Part shown: one piece after another, positions 11,935 through 24,459 of the stretch
Layout of the letters: each line of letters begins with the position of its first letter
Position numbering within the stretch: position 1 is the first letter of the stretch
Origin: Acanthaster planci
Taxonomy: Eukaryota > Echinodermata > Asteroidea > Valvatida > Acanthasteridae
Assembly (NCBI RefSeq): GCF_001949145.1
Contig: NW_019091438.1
Span: forward strand, 717,669 to 781,668
Length of the DNA stretch: 64,000 nucleotides
Reading direction: 5' to 3'
Notes under the pieces: model-generated
Seen by the model: the letters and a program-made list of their open reading frames with translations, nothing else
The model's database searches: none
What the model was told of the DNA's origin: nothing
Position numbers and translations under genes: made by a program

Positions 11935-14900
11935 TCTAAAAAAAAAAATTCACGTGGCTAACCCCCATAAAGTTGAAACGGTCTTCTGGCCATAGTCTTG
12001 AATTTCCAGAGAAAAACGCGGCGCTATTTCAGTCTGATTTTGCACAGTTTTCTATGGGCGCGCGTATTCGGTGTAGTGCAACCATTCATCTTCATTACAA
12101 AGACTGAGGAGAAAAATCCCTTGCTCAAAGCTACGGCGAAACTCCATGGTGAGTCAGTGAAATACTGAATTGGTTTTTTGTTTTTGTTTTTGGTTTTTTT
12201 TTGGGGGGGGGGGGTTTGGGGGGGTTGTTTTTTGTTTTTTTGTCGCTCTGCGTGGTATTAGATTGTATACACGCATAGAAATTAAGTAACGAAAGAACAA
12301 AACGAAAAACAAAACCAAAAGAATCCTGAATAAATAAAGATAGATACGAAGAAGGCATCGCAATCTGTGTTATCTACACGGCAACGGTCAAGTGGGAAGG
12401 GTCAATGTTCGAATCTGCAGCGACCATTGAAATTGTAAGACGGAAGGACAGAAAAGACTAAAATAATTCACTATAAATACGAAATAGATGAGAATTGAAT
12501 AGGATGGTTTCTATAATTACACGGAGACGGTAAACTGGAAAATATCCACGGTGTAGGTCAAGTGGGAAGGGTCAACGGTTCGAATCTGAAGCGCGCATTG
12601 AAATTGTGTTAGGGAGAGTTAACGTAAAAAGACCAAACTTTGTTCAGAAGAAAATAAAGATATCTATCAGATACGAAGAGTTGAACCGCACGCTCTTTTT
12701 CATTTGCACGGTCAAGTCCGAGCAGGTCCAATTAGAAGCACGCGTTAAAATTGTAACAAGCTATGTGACCCAAAATAATTTAGAAAAACTAAACGAGAGA
12801 TGATAAGAATTAAAGTCTAAAGTGCGTTGGTGGCGAAACATACACACCACGTCGTGAAGGAACTCCGCCTGAAGCACGACGCGACGCACAACAACGTGTG
12901 CTGTTTACTTCAAGGTGTTTATAGAGGGCGCCTTTACTGTTTTCTTTCATTTCCGTCCACCTTTCTTTCAAAGTACATGCTATTCGCTCTTTGGTGTTGA
13001 TTTTTCATTGTTTTTATCTCATCGATTCATTAATTGAGATTAATTTCTGTCATATTTTATTGAAAAATGATAAAAGAGCAAAAGAAAATCCGAATATGTA
13101 GGAACTGCTCTCTCAAAATAAATGGAAACCGCAAGCTTAGAATTCATCACTCCCTAATTTCCAAGCCGATGATTTCTTTTGTTTTCTCTCATTTCCGTCC
13201 ATCGCGCTTGCAAAATATATGCCCTGAGCCGCAGGCGTTGATTTTTTTGGGGGGGTTGTTTTATCCATTCCTAAAATAGAATCAGTTTTTGTCATATTTT
13301 ATCGAAAAAAAAAGTGCAAAAAGAAAATCTGCGTATGTAGGTGCCCTCATATAATAAGTGTAAGGCCAGAATATCCGTCACTTTTTAATGTACCAGGCTG
13401 ATCCTTGTTCGAATGTCCGTCCAATTTTTTTAAGACCGTTGATGAAGTTCCCATTTGTGGTAGATTTGTCACCTTATAAATATTTCTCTGTGGTCCGTGC
13501 CCTAAGTTTCCAAGTAGTTCTCCCCCTCCTCCAGACAACTTGTCTACAATTATACCACCGCAAGTTTGAGCACGGGTTTAGGTAGTTACCGTCCAGCCTG
13601 CTCTATATTATTACCCTCAGAATATTCAGTCTTCCTTCAGTTTACTTTTCCTCGTTAACTTCATCAGCATCACACTTTCAATGATATTAATCCGCCGACG
13701 TGTTTCTTAATAAAGCACTCATTCCTTCTACCGTTGTGACGGTGTCTTTTCTTCCTCGCTGTTTGGCCTCGCGCTTAATTTCTCATCAGATCCGCATGTT
13801 ACATTTTTTGCAAGCACGTAATAATGATTGATGTATTGTATCTTAGAATGGATTCACAATAATTCGTAGAAAAATCACAATTAGATCAGGAAAAGCTAAA
13901 ACATTGTTGTGGCTGACGTTAATGCTATATATTTCCTGAAGACAATGCTGATTAGTCGCGAAGCTATTTCTGATTACATTTGATTTTTAAAAAAAGGAAA
14001 AGAGTTTTCTTCAACAACCCAATCTTAATGAAAACACAAAGAAAGAATCCACGAAAAAGGACAACAGAATCATGGCCTGGTACCTATGGCATATACTGTG
14101 CAAGCACGGGCCGGGGGAAGGAAACGAAAGAAAACAGTAAAGGCGCCCTCTATAAACATCATGAAGTAAAGGGCTACAGCACACGACGCGTCGCGTCGTG
14201 CGTTGTGTCTTGCGTCGCGTCGTGCTTCAGGCGACGCGATGCACGACACGACGTACGACGCGACGCACGACGCGACGGGCCGACGGGAGGGGCGACGTTA
14301 ATTTAGGCAGAGAAAAATGCAACAAGGAAAGGACCTAAGACAGCAGGATGCGACGGGCGACGGCACGACACGACGCACAACGCGACGCATCGTGTGTGTA
14401 CAAACGAAATGGCAAGAAGGCGACGGTTCGACCTGACGGCACGACTCAAGGGAGCCGTCGTGCCGTCGCGTCGTCTGGTTGCGTCGCCTGGAAGGAGGCT
14501 AAAGAGAGAGAAATGTTTGTCGTAAATAGTACACCATACGTGCGCGTTTATACTGACATTTTAGACCTTTTCCGCTATGTTTGACGCTGCTCTAGGATGA
14601 CTGCTCCATGACTTAGACGCGTACAAATTCAACACAGGGCTTCTTTTTCACTTTTAACACTACCCTATTCTAGTATGGCGAACCAGTGATGTGTCGATGT
14701 CAAAACATGAGAGTACATGGCCATGGGATTCCTGATATTTCATTCAAAGCAATTTAAATTTTTGCTCTACAGAGTACGTGTCGGCTTCGACTTGCGGTAC
14801 CTGTGATGTACAGTTAACAACAAGCCCCAACCCCCTCCGTGCGTGCATAATTGGGGCGGCCCCTCAATTCAGTGATAACAGGGCATAACTGAGGGATAAG

Positions 14901-16343
14901 ATCATCAAACGTGTTACTTTCGATTTTTTTGACCATTGGATTAACTTATTTCCACTTTATCCAGGAAGCATATGATACACCTTTTTTCATTGGATTCCCC
15001 CCCCCCATTTGGCATGCAGGAGTTCCTGATGTCGGTAACGAGAACCTTTTTACCAAGGACAATTTCCACCTCGTCTTCGGCATCAACTACTTTGGCCACT
15101 TTCTCCTCACCAACCTCCTCCTGGACCTGCTGAAGAAGAGCGCCCCCAGCAGGGTGATCACTGTGGCCTCTATCGCGCACAGCTGGGAGACTGTTCCCCT
15201 GGACTTGACCCGTGAGGACCTGTCCTACAAAGCGGGAGACACGACCGTGGACGTTGGGCGACGGCCCGGGGCAAGCCAAGACAGAGCCCGTGTCCTGTAT
15301 CCGCACCTGCGCACCTACGGGCAGAGCAAGCTGGCCGGTATCCTCTTCAGTCGGGAGCTGGCCAGGCGTCTAGAATCCACTGGCGTCACCTCGGTCACTG
15401 TACACCCAGGGTTTGTCAACACCCCAATCTGGCAATACTTCAAATGCAACCTGTCCATGGCAGTGCTGTATTACACGATGTGGCCGATTATGTGGTGGGT
15501 AGATTCGGTAAATTAAAAAAAAATATTCCCGCCACAAATTGTTTTGCTTCGTGTATTAAGGGTCAGGGGCGGAGCGAGGGTTGGGGGAACTTTCATTGCA
15601 ACGCATTTATGCGACTATTTTATCAGTATATTTGCTTGTCTAAAGTATCTATTAGACGAAGGCGAGTTTTAAATGATGCACACTAGTTACATTGACATAC
15701 ATGTACATGTAAATCAACGCACATGGAATATCCTCGATTAACTTAAAGTATACCAACTTACTGTAAAAATCAACTGATTGAAAGTGGCAGGATAACCAGC
15801 ATGTTCCAAACATTTGTACTTCACTTGGACTGAACATGTTTGATTGGAATTGCTAAGACCCCACCAATGCTTTGAAACTATTCCTTGTCGGTTAGGGGTC
15901 AGCAAGCACATCTACATGTACATGTACATAATCGTAACAATTATGAAAACAGCGCAAATGTTCAGATTGATCATGATATGGAAAAGGAGTGGTTGTTACA
16001 GTCAAAGTGTTTGAAAACTTGTAACCGCAACTGTGAAAGTCGTAGTCGTATTGTTTTCGATGCCATTGGCCAGCTTATTGATTCTCGGGGGTAGTTTTTC
16101 ACTTAGTTACACAGACTGTTTTTTGTTTGTTGGACTCCCAGGTTTCTCATGATAGACGAGGAGGCGGGTGCCCAGACCACTCTCCACTGCGCCCTGGACG
16201 AGACGGTGGCTAAGCTGCCCGGCCGATTTTTCGCCAACTGCGCCGTCGCCCAGACGAGTGAGCTGGCCCGGGACGACGAGCAAGCGCAGCGACTCTGGGA
16301 CATAAGCTGTCAGGCCACAGGGATCGAAGAAAGGTCAAACTGA
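10376..16343 (+). CDS. RDH11-14-like short-chain dehydrogenase, copy 2 (4 exons)
   Basis: Exons are 10376-10517, 10919-11161, 15020-15494 and 16142-16343 (142, 243, 475 and 202 nt), giving 353 residues with the same phases as copies 1 and 3. It has an N-terminal membrane anchor, TGASSGIG at 47-54, NNAG at 126-129, catalytic Ser179 and Tyr228/Lys232 (YGQSK). Exon 3 is longer than in the paralogues because of an insert rich in charged residues between the serine and tyrosine motifs (about 196-218). The residue after Cys72 is Cys73, where copies 1 and 3 have Arg, so the NADP-phosphate contact typical of the RDH11-14 group is lost and cofactor preference may have changed. Intron 2 (3.86 kb) is filled with repeats and contains a 72-N gap. 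A doublet of TATA-like boxes lies about 150 nt upstream. Confidence 0.87.
11768..11936 (+). repeat. (CT)n microsatellite with assembly gap
   Basis: A pure CT dinucleotide run is interrupted by 72 Ns (11828-11899), so its true length is unknown. It lies in intron 2 of RDH-like copy 2. Confidence 0.95.
12178..12240 (+). repeat. T-rich/G-run low-complexity tract
   Basis: Poly-T blocks separated by runs of 13 or more Gs and then 7 Gs could form a G-quadruplex on the plus strand. Intronic in RDH-like copy 2. Confidence 0.7.
12385..12780 (+). repeat. Diverged tandem repeat, unit about 150-172 bp
   Basis: The phrase gtcaagtgggaagggtcaa...ttcgaatctg..gcg..cattgaaattgt occurs at about 12387 and 12559, with a weaker third copy at about 12712 (gtcaagtccgagcaggtcc). 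It lies in intron 2 of RDH-like copy 2. Confidence 0.55.
12858..14232. mobile_element. Inverted-repeat bounded element in RDH-like copy 2 intron 2
   Basis: 12858-12960 and 14113-14232 are inverted copies; both contain the gcgccctctataaac core, the ttttctttc/gaaagaaaac flank and the gcgtcgcgtcgtgcttcaggcg end. Between them lie two to three tandem units of about 220-240 bp (starting ttccgtcca at about 12951, 13193 and 13413). No transposase was seen; a foldback-type element or a composite of nested repeats. Confidence 0.5.
14181..14490 (+). repeat. CpG-dense CGACG/CGTCG repeat block
   Basis: About 300 bp is dominated by cgacg, gcgtcg and cgacacgacg words, with self-complementary cores such as cgacgcgtcg. 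It is far more CpG-rich than the surrounding intron. Similar words occur at the left arm of the adjacent inverted repeat (about 12875-12890). Confidence 0.7.
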
Positions 16344-18654
16344 TTAAAGGTTACGGCCGAATCTGAAATATCCAGAGCTAGGATCGCAGACAAGTGTAAA
16401 ACAGGCTAAAAAAAATACCTCTGCTGGTTTCCCGAATCATAATTTGTAAGCTCTCAAATTCCCTGTTGTTCGAACGTTTTGTGGTCCATGAACCATGACT
16501 TTTTAACAAGGAAATGTGAAAGCCATCAGAAGGACTACCAGCTTGTATCGGTACAAAACTTATAAAATCAGACCGTAAAAAGTGCAATTATGTACAATCA
16601 GGACATGCATTGCTTTTCAAAATGACGATTGTCTGCACGATTAAGGGTTGACCATTTTGGGGGTAACTTGCCCAAGAAGCCATCGAATTATCTCTGAAAA
16701 TGAACAGAAAATGAAAACCAGGAAATAGACCGTAACTCAATTTTGGTCGTAGACACCTTGGATATTTGTATCTTCCTGATTTTTGTTGAGTGAGTGCATC
16801 ATCGTCGTCGAGCACGAGGTTCAATTTACCTCTCTACAACCCCACACGTCGCGGTCTCCGCCAGTTGAAAATGCAGTTCAAGATTAAGCTACAGGAGACG
16901 ACTGAATAACTGAGATAGAGGTCCCCCGTGACTCGAGTAAGGTTGGAATATTTCTCAACACAGTTTATTGGTAGTGTTTGGGGGTTCCCATTGGATATTT
17001 GCAAAATAAGAACCCAGCTTTACCTACCTGAGATTTCCCGTTCAGTTTTAGTCATGTAAAGCATCATTCCAGAGATTTGTTCTTTAGATATTGCACTGTT
17101 TATTGGTGCATATTCTGCCGCCGGATTATGAAGACGGGAGGTCATGTCGCAAGTAGCAGTGCGTGCCTTCTCAGAAATATGAAATGGCAAAAGAAAATGG
17201 ATAGTCATAAACAGACGCTCACATTTTTTGTCAGATGAAAAAATCTTGCATATGGTACACAATGAGTTTGGTGTGTTGTAATAAAAACAAAAACCCGAAT
17301 TTAGTTTCCTTCCAAATCTCTGCTTGCCATGAATGTTCTTCAGTTCCTTCGTACAGTGCACAGCAATTCGAATTCAGTTCATTAAGTTTATAAAGTGACT
17401 TTACAGAATTCAGGGTCTATTTTCATTGTATTATCATGTCACGTCAAGTTAGTTCGTGATGAAAAAATTCAAGAGAACGAAGGGGAGCGTGTCAGCTTTA
17501 CTGCCAGAAAGTCGACACAATTTCGTTGACCGCTCACGAAGTAGACACCCCTGCCCGTCCGAACGGACCGTTCGTGGAATCTTGTCGATGTCTTTAACCG
17601 AACGTGGCCTTGATGAGATGATTCATTTGTCACCTGTTTTCCAATAAATGTTGGGGAAAATCTTGGCTAACATCCAGATGGAGATTTCCTATCAGCCCTA
17701 TGAAAAGGTCCTTCTCACACTAAAGACGCCAAGTCACCATACTATAAGTACATTGGAAATTATTGCCTCCATCCCCCGTTTAGGATCGGTCGAGTCACCT
17801 CCAACTTCAAGGGAGTAGCGTAAATCACGTGAATGGGGTAAATCTTTTGGAGGGGCCAAACTGAAGGATTTCTTTATTGGCTTTATCCGAGGTGAGGCTA
17901 AGTTTCGGGGCTTTTTGCACGCTCTTGGGATGGGGAGAAATAACATCCCGTCCCCAACATTGCACCTTTCATTATAACTATTAAGCCTAATGGGTCCCAG
18001 ACACCCCCTTCAAAAATGGCTCATTGTTTTACATGGTGACCCACCCACCTCCTGGATAAGAGAGCAAGCACATAATGATACTAACAGAACTTCAATATCT
18101 CAAGCCGGTCTGTGCTCCGATTGCAGATTCACATGATCCGACTGTGAATTCCCCGGAAGTCTAGCAGGAAATCCTGGCAGTTTCCCCCGAAAAGGAAGCC
18201 GCAGCTGCTGCCCTTTTTGACGGGTCGCCAAAACGACAACTAAAATACATGATTGATAATGCAGGTTGTGATATCAGTCGTAACAGGACAGAAGGGAATG
18301 CGGAAAATGATTTCCCACCCCCCAAATCCCTCTGGATGGCTCTCGTATTTATATCTTGATTTTCTTCTCCACCCGAGGGTCAGTTCGTCTTGGATTTCCC
18401 GTCAGTTCACCCCTTGATGGTCCCTGTGGTGTCAAATTCCTGGATTTTAGATCAGTGATTTGAAAGCAACACGCACGGCCACCTCCCCTTGAAGTGCCGG
18501 CGGACAACGCAGTTGGATGCATGCGGCATCGGTTGGGCACACGAGTGCGTGACGGCTCCATCCCGTAAACGCACAAAATGTGGGTCTTTTTCATCCCTCG
18601 CATTAAAACCTAACCAGTTTAGTTTGGCCCGGTGCTCGAGGGGGAAAGTTCAGC

Positions 18655-21469
18655 ATGGAGCTTTCGATGTCTTACTTAGTTCTGCTATGTTTCGCCATCC
18701 TGGCGGCTCTGTATGTCCTGCACTATTGGAAAAACATCGCCTGCCGGAGGTCATGCAAGAGCGAGGTCAATCTGACGGGGAAAACGGTCATTGTGACAGG
18801 TAGGACAGTTTCTCCTCTTCGCGGTTACCTGCTGTATCACTTCAAAGTTTGTACTGGGTGTCCTATGACAGACTATACACCTAAATTGATTGGCAAGAAG
18901 CTCCGACAGGCTGGCTGCGTGGCTGGTTTGCCGGGTAACGCGTCGGGTGGCTCCAGGCAGGGGCGTATCAAGGGTCCAACTTGTGGGGAGGGGGTGGAAT
19001 TTTTAAGAGGGGGACTTGCAGGCGTTTGGTTATTGTTTCAATCAGTCCAAAGCTTTGCTCTCTCCTGCAGTGGGGTTCGGGTATGAACAACAGAGGGTTC
19101 TCCGGTACCTAGCAACGACTTCCCGTCAGGCTAACACCGCAGTTCATAGTTGGGGAGAGCTGTCACGGTGGTACGGTGTATATTCAGCAGTATGGGGGAG
19201 GCTGACCGCGGATTTTTTTTTTTTTACGAAACGGTACCACCACCTGTCTTGGAAGGGGGTGGTCGTTAGGATTCTTTTAGGGAAGAAAAATCTGGACCGT
19301 CGTTTTTTGAAAAAAAAATCCTTTTAACCTCCCCCCCCCTTACTCAAAACCTGGAAAAAAGTAAGGCCACATAAGGAAGAACAATACAGTACTTTTCCCA
19401 GGTCTTCGCTGTTGAAAATGATATCATATCCATACACACTGAGGACATCATTTCTAATCGTCTAATCGCATGAGCCTCTACACGGGTCTTTACCTGCTCA
19501 GCCAAACAGTCCTGCCAATCAAGGTCAAAAACAAGGCACTCTGAAAATAGTTTGGGTGGTATACAAAACAAGGCTTGTGCTTCAAGGACTTTAGCAGGTG
19601 ACTAGCATGTTAACCAATCGCGAACAAACAAGTCTGCCTTTAATGGCGGGTGTGCCTCCCATCCGATGCTTGTGCCCCAGTTGCCCCGCCCCCTGATATA
19701 CATGTATTCACCCCAGTTGCGTCATTGCTTTGTGTTATTTAGCGTACAAATATTTAATAACATACGGGTGTTAAGCCACAAGTGACTCAGTAGCCCAACA
19801 AGAATAAGGAACAGTTCCAGACGGGGTGGCTGTTTTCATTAAACTCATACTACCTGCGGGAGCGTCATCCGTCACTCTGTCAGAGAATGATGTTCCCAGT
19901 CGGTGTTAGGCTCAGCTCATAATAACGAATGACAGGATCCAGACGGCGTGAACAACTCCCTATCGTAAGTTGTCAATGGTACATGATACATACAGTAGGC
20001 CTATACATCCAACGGTGTGTGCTGTCACCTAACCTTGGGTCCGTCGTCTGCTTATTCATCGCTAACTCATTTCGAAAACTTGCTACAGGCACTCAATCCA
20101 TCCTTTCATCTCTGACAAATTTCGCGTTTACCTCAGGGGCCAACTCCGGCATCGGCAAAGTGACCGCCCAGGACTTGGCTCGGCGAGGCGCCCGGGTCAT
20201 CCTGGCCTGTCGCAATCTCCGGAAGGCCCAGGATGCCGCTGAGGAGATCAAGGCGCGCACGGGCAACTCGGAGGTAGTGGTGGGCCACCTGGATCTAGCC
20301 AGCCTGCAGTCCGTCCGGGAATTCGCAAAAGAGATCATCGAAGGCGAAGACAGACTGGATATTCTAATCAACAATGCGGGTAGGTAAAGCCCAGGTCTGC
20401 TGTGCTGCTGTTTTTGTCACTCTGCGCCTTGTAATTTTTATCTGATACAATTTACACATGTATGAACTAACTTGCCACAATAGGTCAGCTACAATGGATT
20501 TAATCACTTTTATGTGGAAAACAGGTATAGCCGTTGTGTCTGGTGAGCCTCTAACGGAAGACGGTTTCCCCGCGTTGTTCGGTGTCAACCACTTCGGCCA
20601 CTTCCTCCTCACCAACCTCCTCCTGGACCTGCTCAGGAAGAGCGCCCCCAGCAGGGTGGTCACTGTGTCGTCAAACTACCACCGAAGCGTTTGGAGTCCG
20701 CTAGACCTGACCCCGGCTGTGAACGACGGCGGCATCCCCGGTGGGAACGGGGACGGTGGGGCGCTGTACCCGCGCCTGAACGCTTACAATCACAGCAAGC
20801 TGGCTAACATCCTCTTCAGCCGCGAGCTGGCCCGCCGCCTGGCTTTAACCGGGGTCGTTTCCGTCTCCCTTCACCCGGGTGTCATTTTCACGCCGATCTG
20901 GAGGAACGTGTGGAGTCGAATCTGGATCCTGACCCCGCTGTACTACATCCTAGGCCCGCTGATGTGGTACGTTGACTTTGCATGCATAAAATCCGGTAGA
21001 CAATCATCATAACGGGGGATGAAGCCCCGAGAAAAGTAAGCTCTACCCACCAGCAAAATCCTCCAAAACCGTGATTCAGAAAAAAGCAGGATGGGCAAGC
21101 TTGCCCAGATAAGAGATACTGTGGCCGTTGTACGTCCAGACATATTTTATCAAATGGACCATACCATGCCATTCCTGATGAAACATCTTTTTGGTAGCTC
21201 AGTCCATCTTGTATGGTTCCTTGACTCCAATACACTCTTTTTTTTTCATCGACTCCCCTAAATTTCGTCACAGGCTGGTCTTAATTGACGAAGAGGCAGG
21301 TGCCCAGACCATTCTCCACTGCACCCTGGACGAGTCCATCGTTAACCTTTCGGGCCAGTATTTCAGCAACTGCGTGGTCAGTGAACCGTCCACGATGGCC
21401 CAGGATGATGAACTAGCTACGCGACTGTGGGCGGTCAGCTGCCAAGCCACAGGGCTCGCGGAAGAGTAA
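18655..21469 (+). CDS. RDH11-14-like short-chain dehydrogenase, copy 3 (4 exons)
   Basis: Exons are 18655-18799, 20137-20379, 20525-20966 and 21274-21469 (145, 243, 442 and 196 nt), giving 341 residues. The start MELSMSY has a good context (cagcATGG). It shows an N-terminal hydrophobic anchor, TGANSGIG at the start of the Rossmann fold, LACRNL with the NADP-type Arg, NNAG, Ser179, and Tyr217/Lys221 (YNHSK). The C-terminal EEAGAQT and DDELATRLW segments match the other copies. A Gly/Asn/Asp-rich loop (about residues 196-208) varies between paralogues just before the catalytic Tyr. Predicted role: membrane-associated retinal/retinol or lipid-aldehyde oxidoreductase; the substrate cannot be read from sequence. 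Introns 2 and 3 are short (145 and 307 bp). Confidence 0.88.
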
Positions 21470-24459
21470 ATGAAAGCTCAAAATCGTGTACAATTTGGAC
21501 AGTAACTTAGTTCCAGAGTGATGTATATGATAGATTATAGTTCAAAGATGAGTACTCAAAACCGTTTAACAAATACTTCATTTTCAAATAGCTGAGAGTA
21601 TGTGATCAATTCTTTAAAATACTTGATTGATAAGAATACGATTGCAGTGCAGACATCTTGAATTACTGTGGATAACAAGGCACTCTAAACAAAAATTGAT
21701 AACACTGATTACCAAACTTGTAAGTGTCGAGAAGAGGTTTCATTGTCTTTGCATTGAAAAACTTTTGTAAACGGCACTTCTAGTTTAAAAGAAAAAGCTC
21801 CCAGAAAAAAAAAAGTTTCACAGGAAGTGCGTGGTGTAATGATGAAGATTATATACAAATTAACAAATAATGCTCAGCATCTATGTGTATCATGAAACTT
21901 GCAACAGACTGCATTCGCGGCGTCCCAATTTCAGTCGTATTCCTGAACGTACAATAAAAGTTTTAAACACGTAATGGGATGGTACCAGGTGATTTGGGGG
22001 GTTGGAATGAAATCGTCATATGCAGCAAGGTATGAGACGGAGAGAACCCCCCCCCTGCTTTGTGTTGGTCATTGTCTGGCAGGAATCTGGGGAATTCTTT
22101 TCAGACATCTTGGGGGATGTGTTAAGTAACAATAGTCTGGAATGTGTATAGGGATTGGACATGTTGGGGGGTACCCCTCGGTCTCATTTCTTGCTGGGTA
22201 TTGAAATCGTAGAATATAGTCTGGTTCTTTGAGTACAGCGTTTTCCAATAAATACACTACGTTGGGGAATATGACTGAAGTTGGGGACGCCGCGAATACG
22301 GTCTACTATAGAGGCTACTGAGGCAGCCTAATGCATAAACACTGTTCCCGATATCAGGGCTTCCAAATGAACAGTTGTAATGACTTGCTGTAAATAAAAA
22401 TTGGTCATGAATTTCTGTAACTAACAAGATGTCATGACTTTCTGTAAATAACCCACTCCCTCTTTTTCAAATGCTCAAAGGAGCGATGTGGTTGGCCAAG
22501 ATTACTGATGTGAATACCAATGGCTGGAAGTTTAGCTATATGGGAAGTTTTTTGTTCGTGTGAAACTTGGGACAAGCAGTCCCTCAGGCTGAGCTTGCTG
22601 CGGGTTGCTAGGAAGAGAATCCAGAGTGTTGTTACTTTTTCACGACAATATCTTCTACAATATTTAACCACAGCCAATTTTCTAAAAAATGGGACTTTTG
22701 ATCTTATTCTAGGGAAAACTTTTGCATTATCGGGAGCAAGGAACTGGTAAGTATGTCAGGTAATTTCTATTCGATCATCCCCAAACTATGAAGCAGTATT
22801 AGCAATATCCCAGTCGTGTCATTGGCTGTTTCTATGGCAACTGAAATGTAGCGCTGACTAACAGGTACTAATCAATTAATAATGATTCTTGTTACCGCAT
22901 CAAAATCCTTGTCTTTTAACCTAATATTCATGTGCAGGGCAGTTCACTGCACCATGCTTATTTTACACCCACTTCAATGTAATGACTTGATCACAAGTCC
23001 ACGTCCTGCCAGATTTGGGACCTGCATTTTCCAACGCAACACCTTGGTAGACGCAATTGTAAAACAAATGGACCTGCAGTTGTCTTCAAATTCCGGAGTG
23101 GAGCCCCACGTGTTCCCAATTAGAGGAGTTAACATTCCCACTGAAAAAATCCCAGACTTCTGAAATTTCTAGCACTCCCTTACTTTGTACAACAAGGACC
23201 TGTTTCCACCTCAAGTTCACCAGAGAGTTTTCAGCAATACACTTTGAACGACCCTATAAAAGCAACCGAAGAAATAATTGGGCCAACAAACAAGCCCTTT
23301 GTAAAATCGGCTCGAGTAAACCTGACCCAACAAAAGTATCAGTAACATAACTTATCAAACATAAATAAACAAATTTTTACAAGTGGTACCACACAGTCCC
23401 AGGACTTGCTCCCTCGCTTACAGCACTTTGACCTGCCTGCAGTGGATTCCAATTACAACCATTCATTTTGTGTCATGCACGCTTTACGCCTGCCGTTGGC
23501 TTCTGCATTTTTTTTTAGCATCTTCCAAAGATGGATTATAAGGGGGTGACATATCGCTGCAGTGACCACAGTTGGTTGGGAACCAGTCTAAACGAAGTGG
23601 GCTTGGTTTACATTGGAAGGGTTACCAGACCAGATTTTAGGGAGCCGTGGTCACAGGCTAGAGAGGGCTGCAAGGATCTCCGCTGGGGGGGTGGGGGCGG
23701 GGGCATGCCTTCCCCCCATAGCTGTGCCACTGCAGCCAAAGCTTTAAGGCTCAACAATTCTCAAACCATACAGACGTTTTTATAAGTGGGAGGGCTTAAC
23801 AACCCAAATTTGGAATAGAAAAACACAAATTTGAAACCTTCCCAACGGCCTACCTCCAGAGATTGTCTTTCATTATGTATCTTGGAATGTGCTAGTTGTA
23901 TGAGATGCACCTCAGCTGCTTGCATCGGAAAAGGTAGCCAAACACGTCGCAAGCTGTGAGTCAAGCAACGTTTTTTATCTTGGTAATCTCTGGCAAGCAG
24001 AACGATGACAATCATTGTGTTGATTAAAATTGAAAAAGGAAAATCAAGAAAACTTCTTCTCTTTTTTTGTTCAAATAAGACACAACAAATGTTTTTATCT
24101 TGACAACATCAAATGAATGACACCCGGTACATTATAAAACTGATTTGACATATTGGATTAGATTTGCTGATTATTTATGGAGAATGCCAAACTGCTCCTC
24201 CCCAAGTGTGCATTATGCTAATGTAGCTAGCGCTGTTGCCCTTTAAGGTCCAAAAGTTCCGGCTAATATTCTGTGATCTCGATTTGAAGCAATTCGTTTT
24301 TGGTCTCACAGTTTGGCCCACGTTCAGTGTCTTTTTAAGAGGCCAGTTCATACTTCATGAGAACTAAATGTAAAATGCAAAGGAAGTGTTGCTCAATGGC
24401 TCCAAGACGCACCCGCAAGGATCATACTATTACTTACTTAAGCCCGTGCCAAGCATCTA
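21470..24459. other. Intergenic region between RDH-like copy 3 and ZNHIT3-like gene
   Basis: Nothing beyond a candidate poly(A) signal was recognised. G-rich and C-rich runs and short open frames are present without codon-like conservation or splice context. Confidence 0.5.
21953..21958 (+). terminator. Possible polyadenylation signal of RDH-like copy 3
   Basis: AATAAA lies 484 nt after the stop codon of copy 3, in AT-rich sequence with no other gene nearby. Confidence 0.35.

Noticed and set aside
12405-12425. gttcgaatc as a tRNA B box
   Set aside because: No A box at proper spacing and no cloverleaf; it is part of a tandem repeat unit.
14181-14490. CRISPR-like or rDNA interpretation of the CGACG block
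   Set aside because: No regular repeat-spacer layout and no rRNA similarity; it is low-complexity eukaryotic intronic DNA.
14911-15019. Extension of RDH-like copy 2 exon 3 upstream in the open frame
   Set aside because: The frame is open, but the acceptor gcatgcag at 15019 and the alignment to the NNAG junction in the paralogues place the exon start at 15020.
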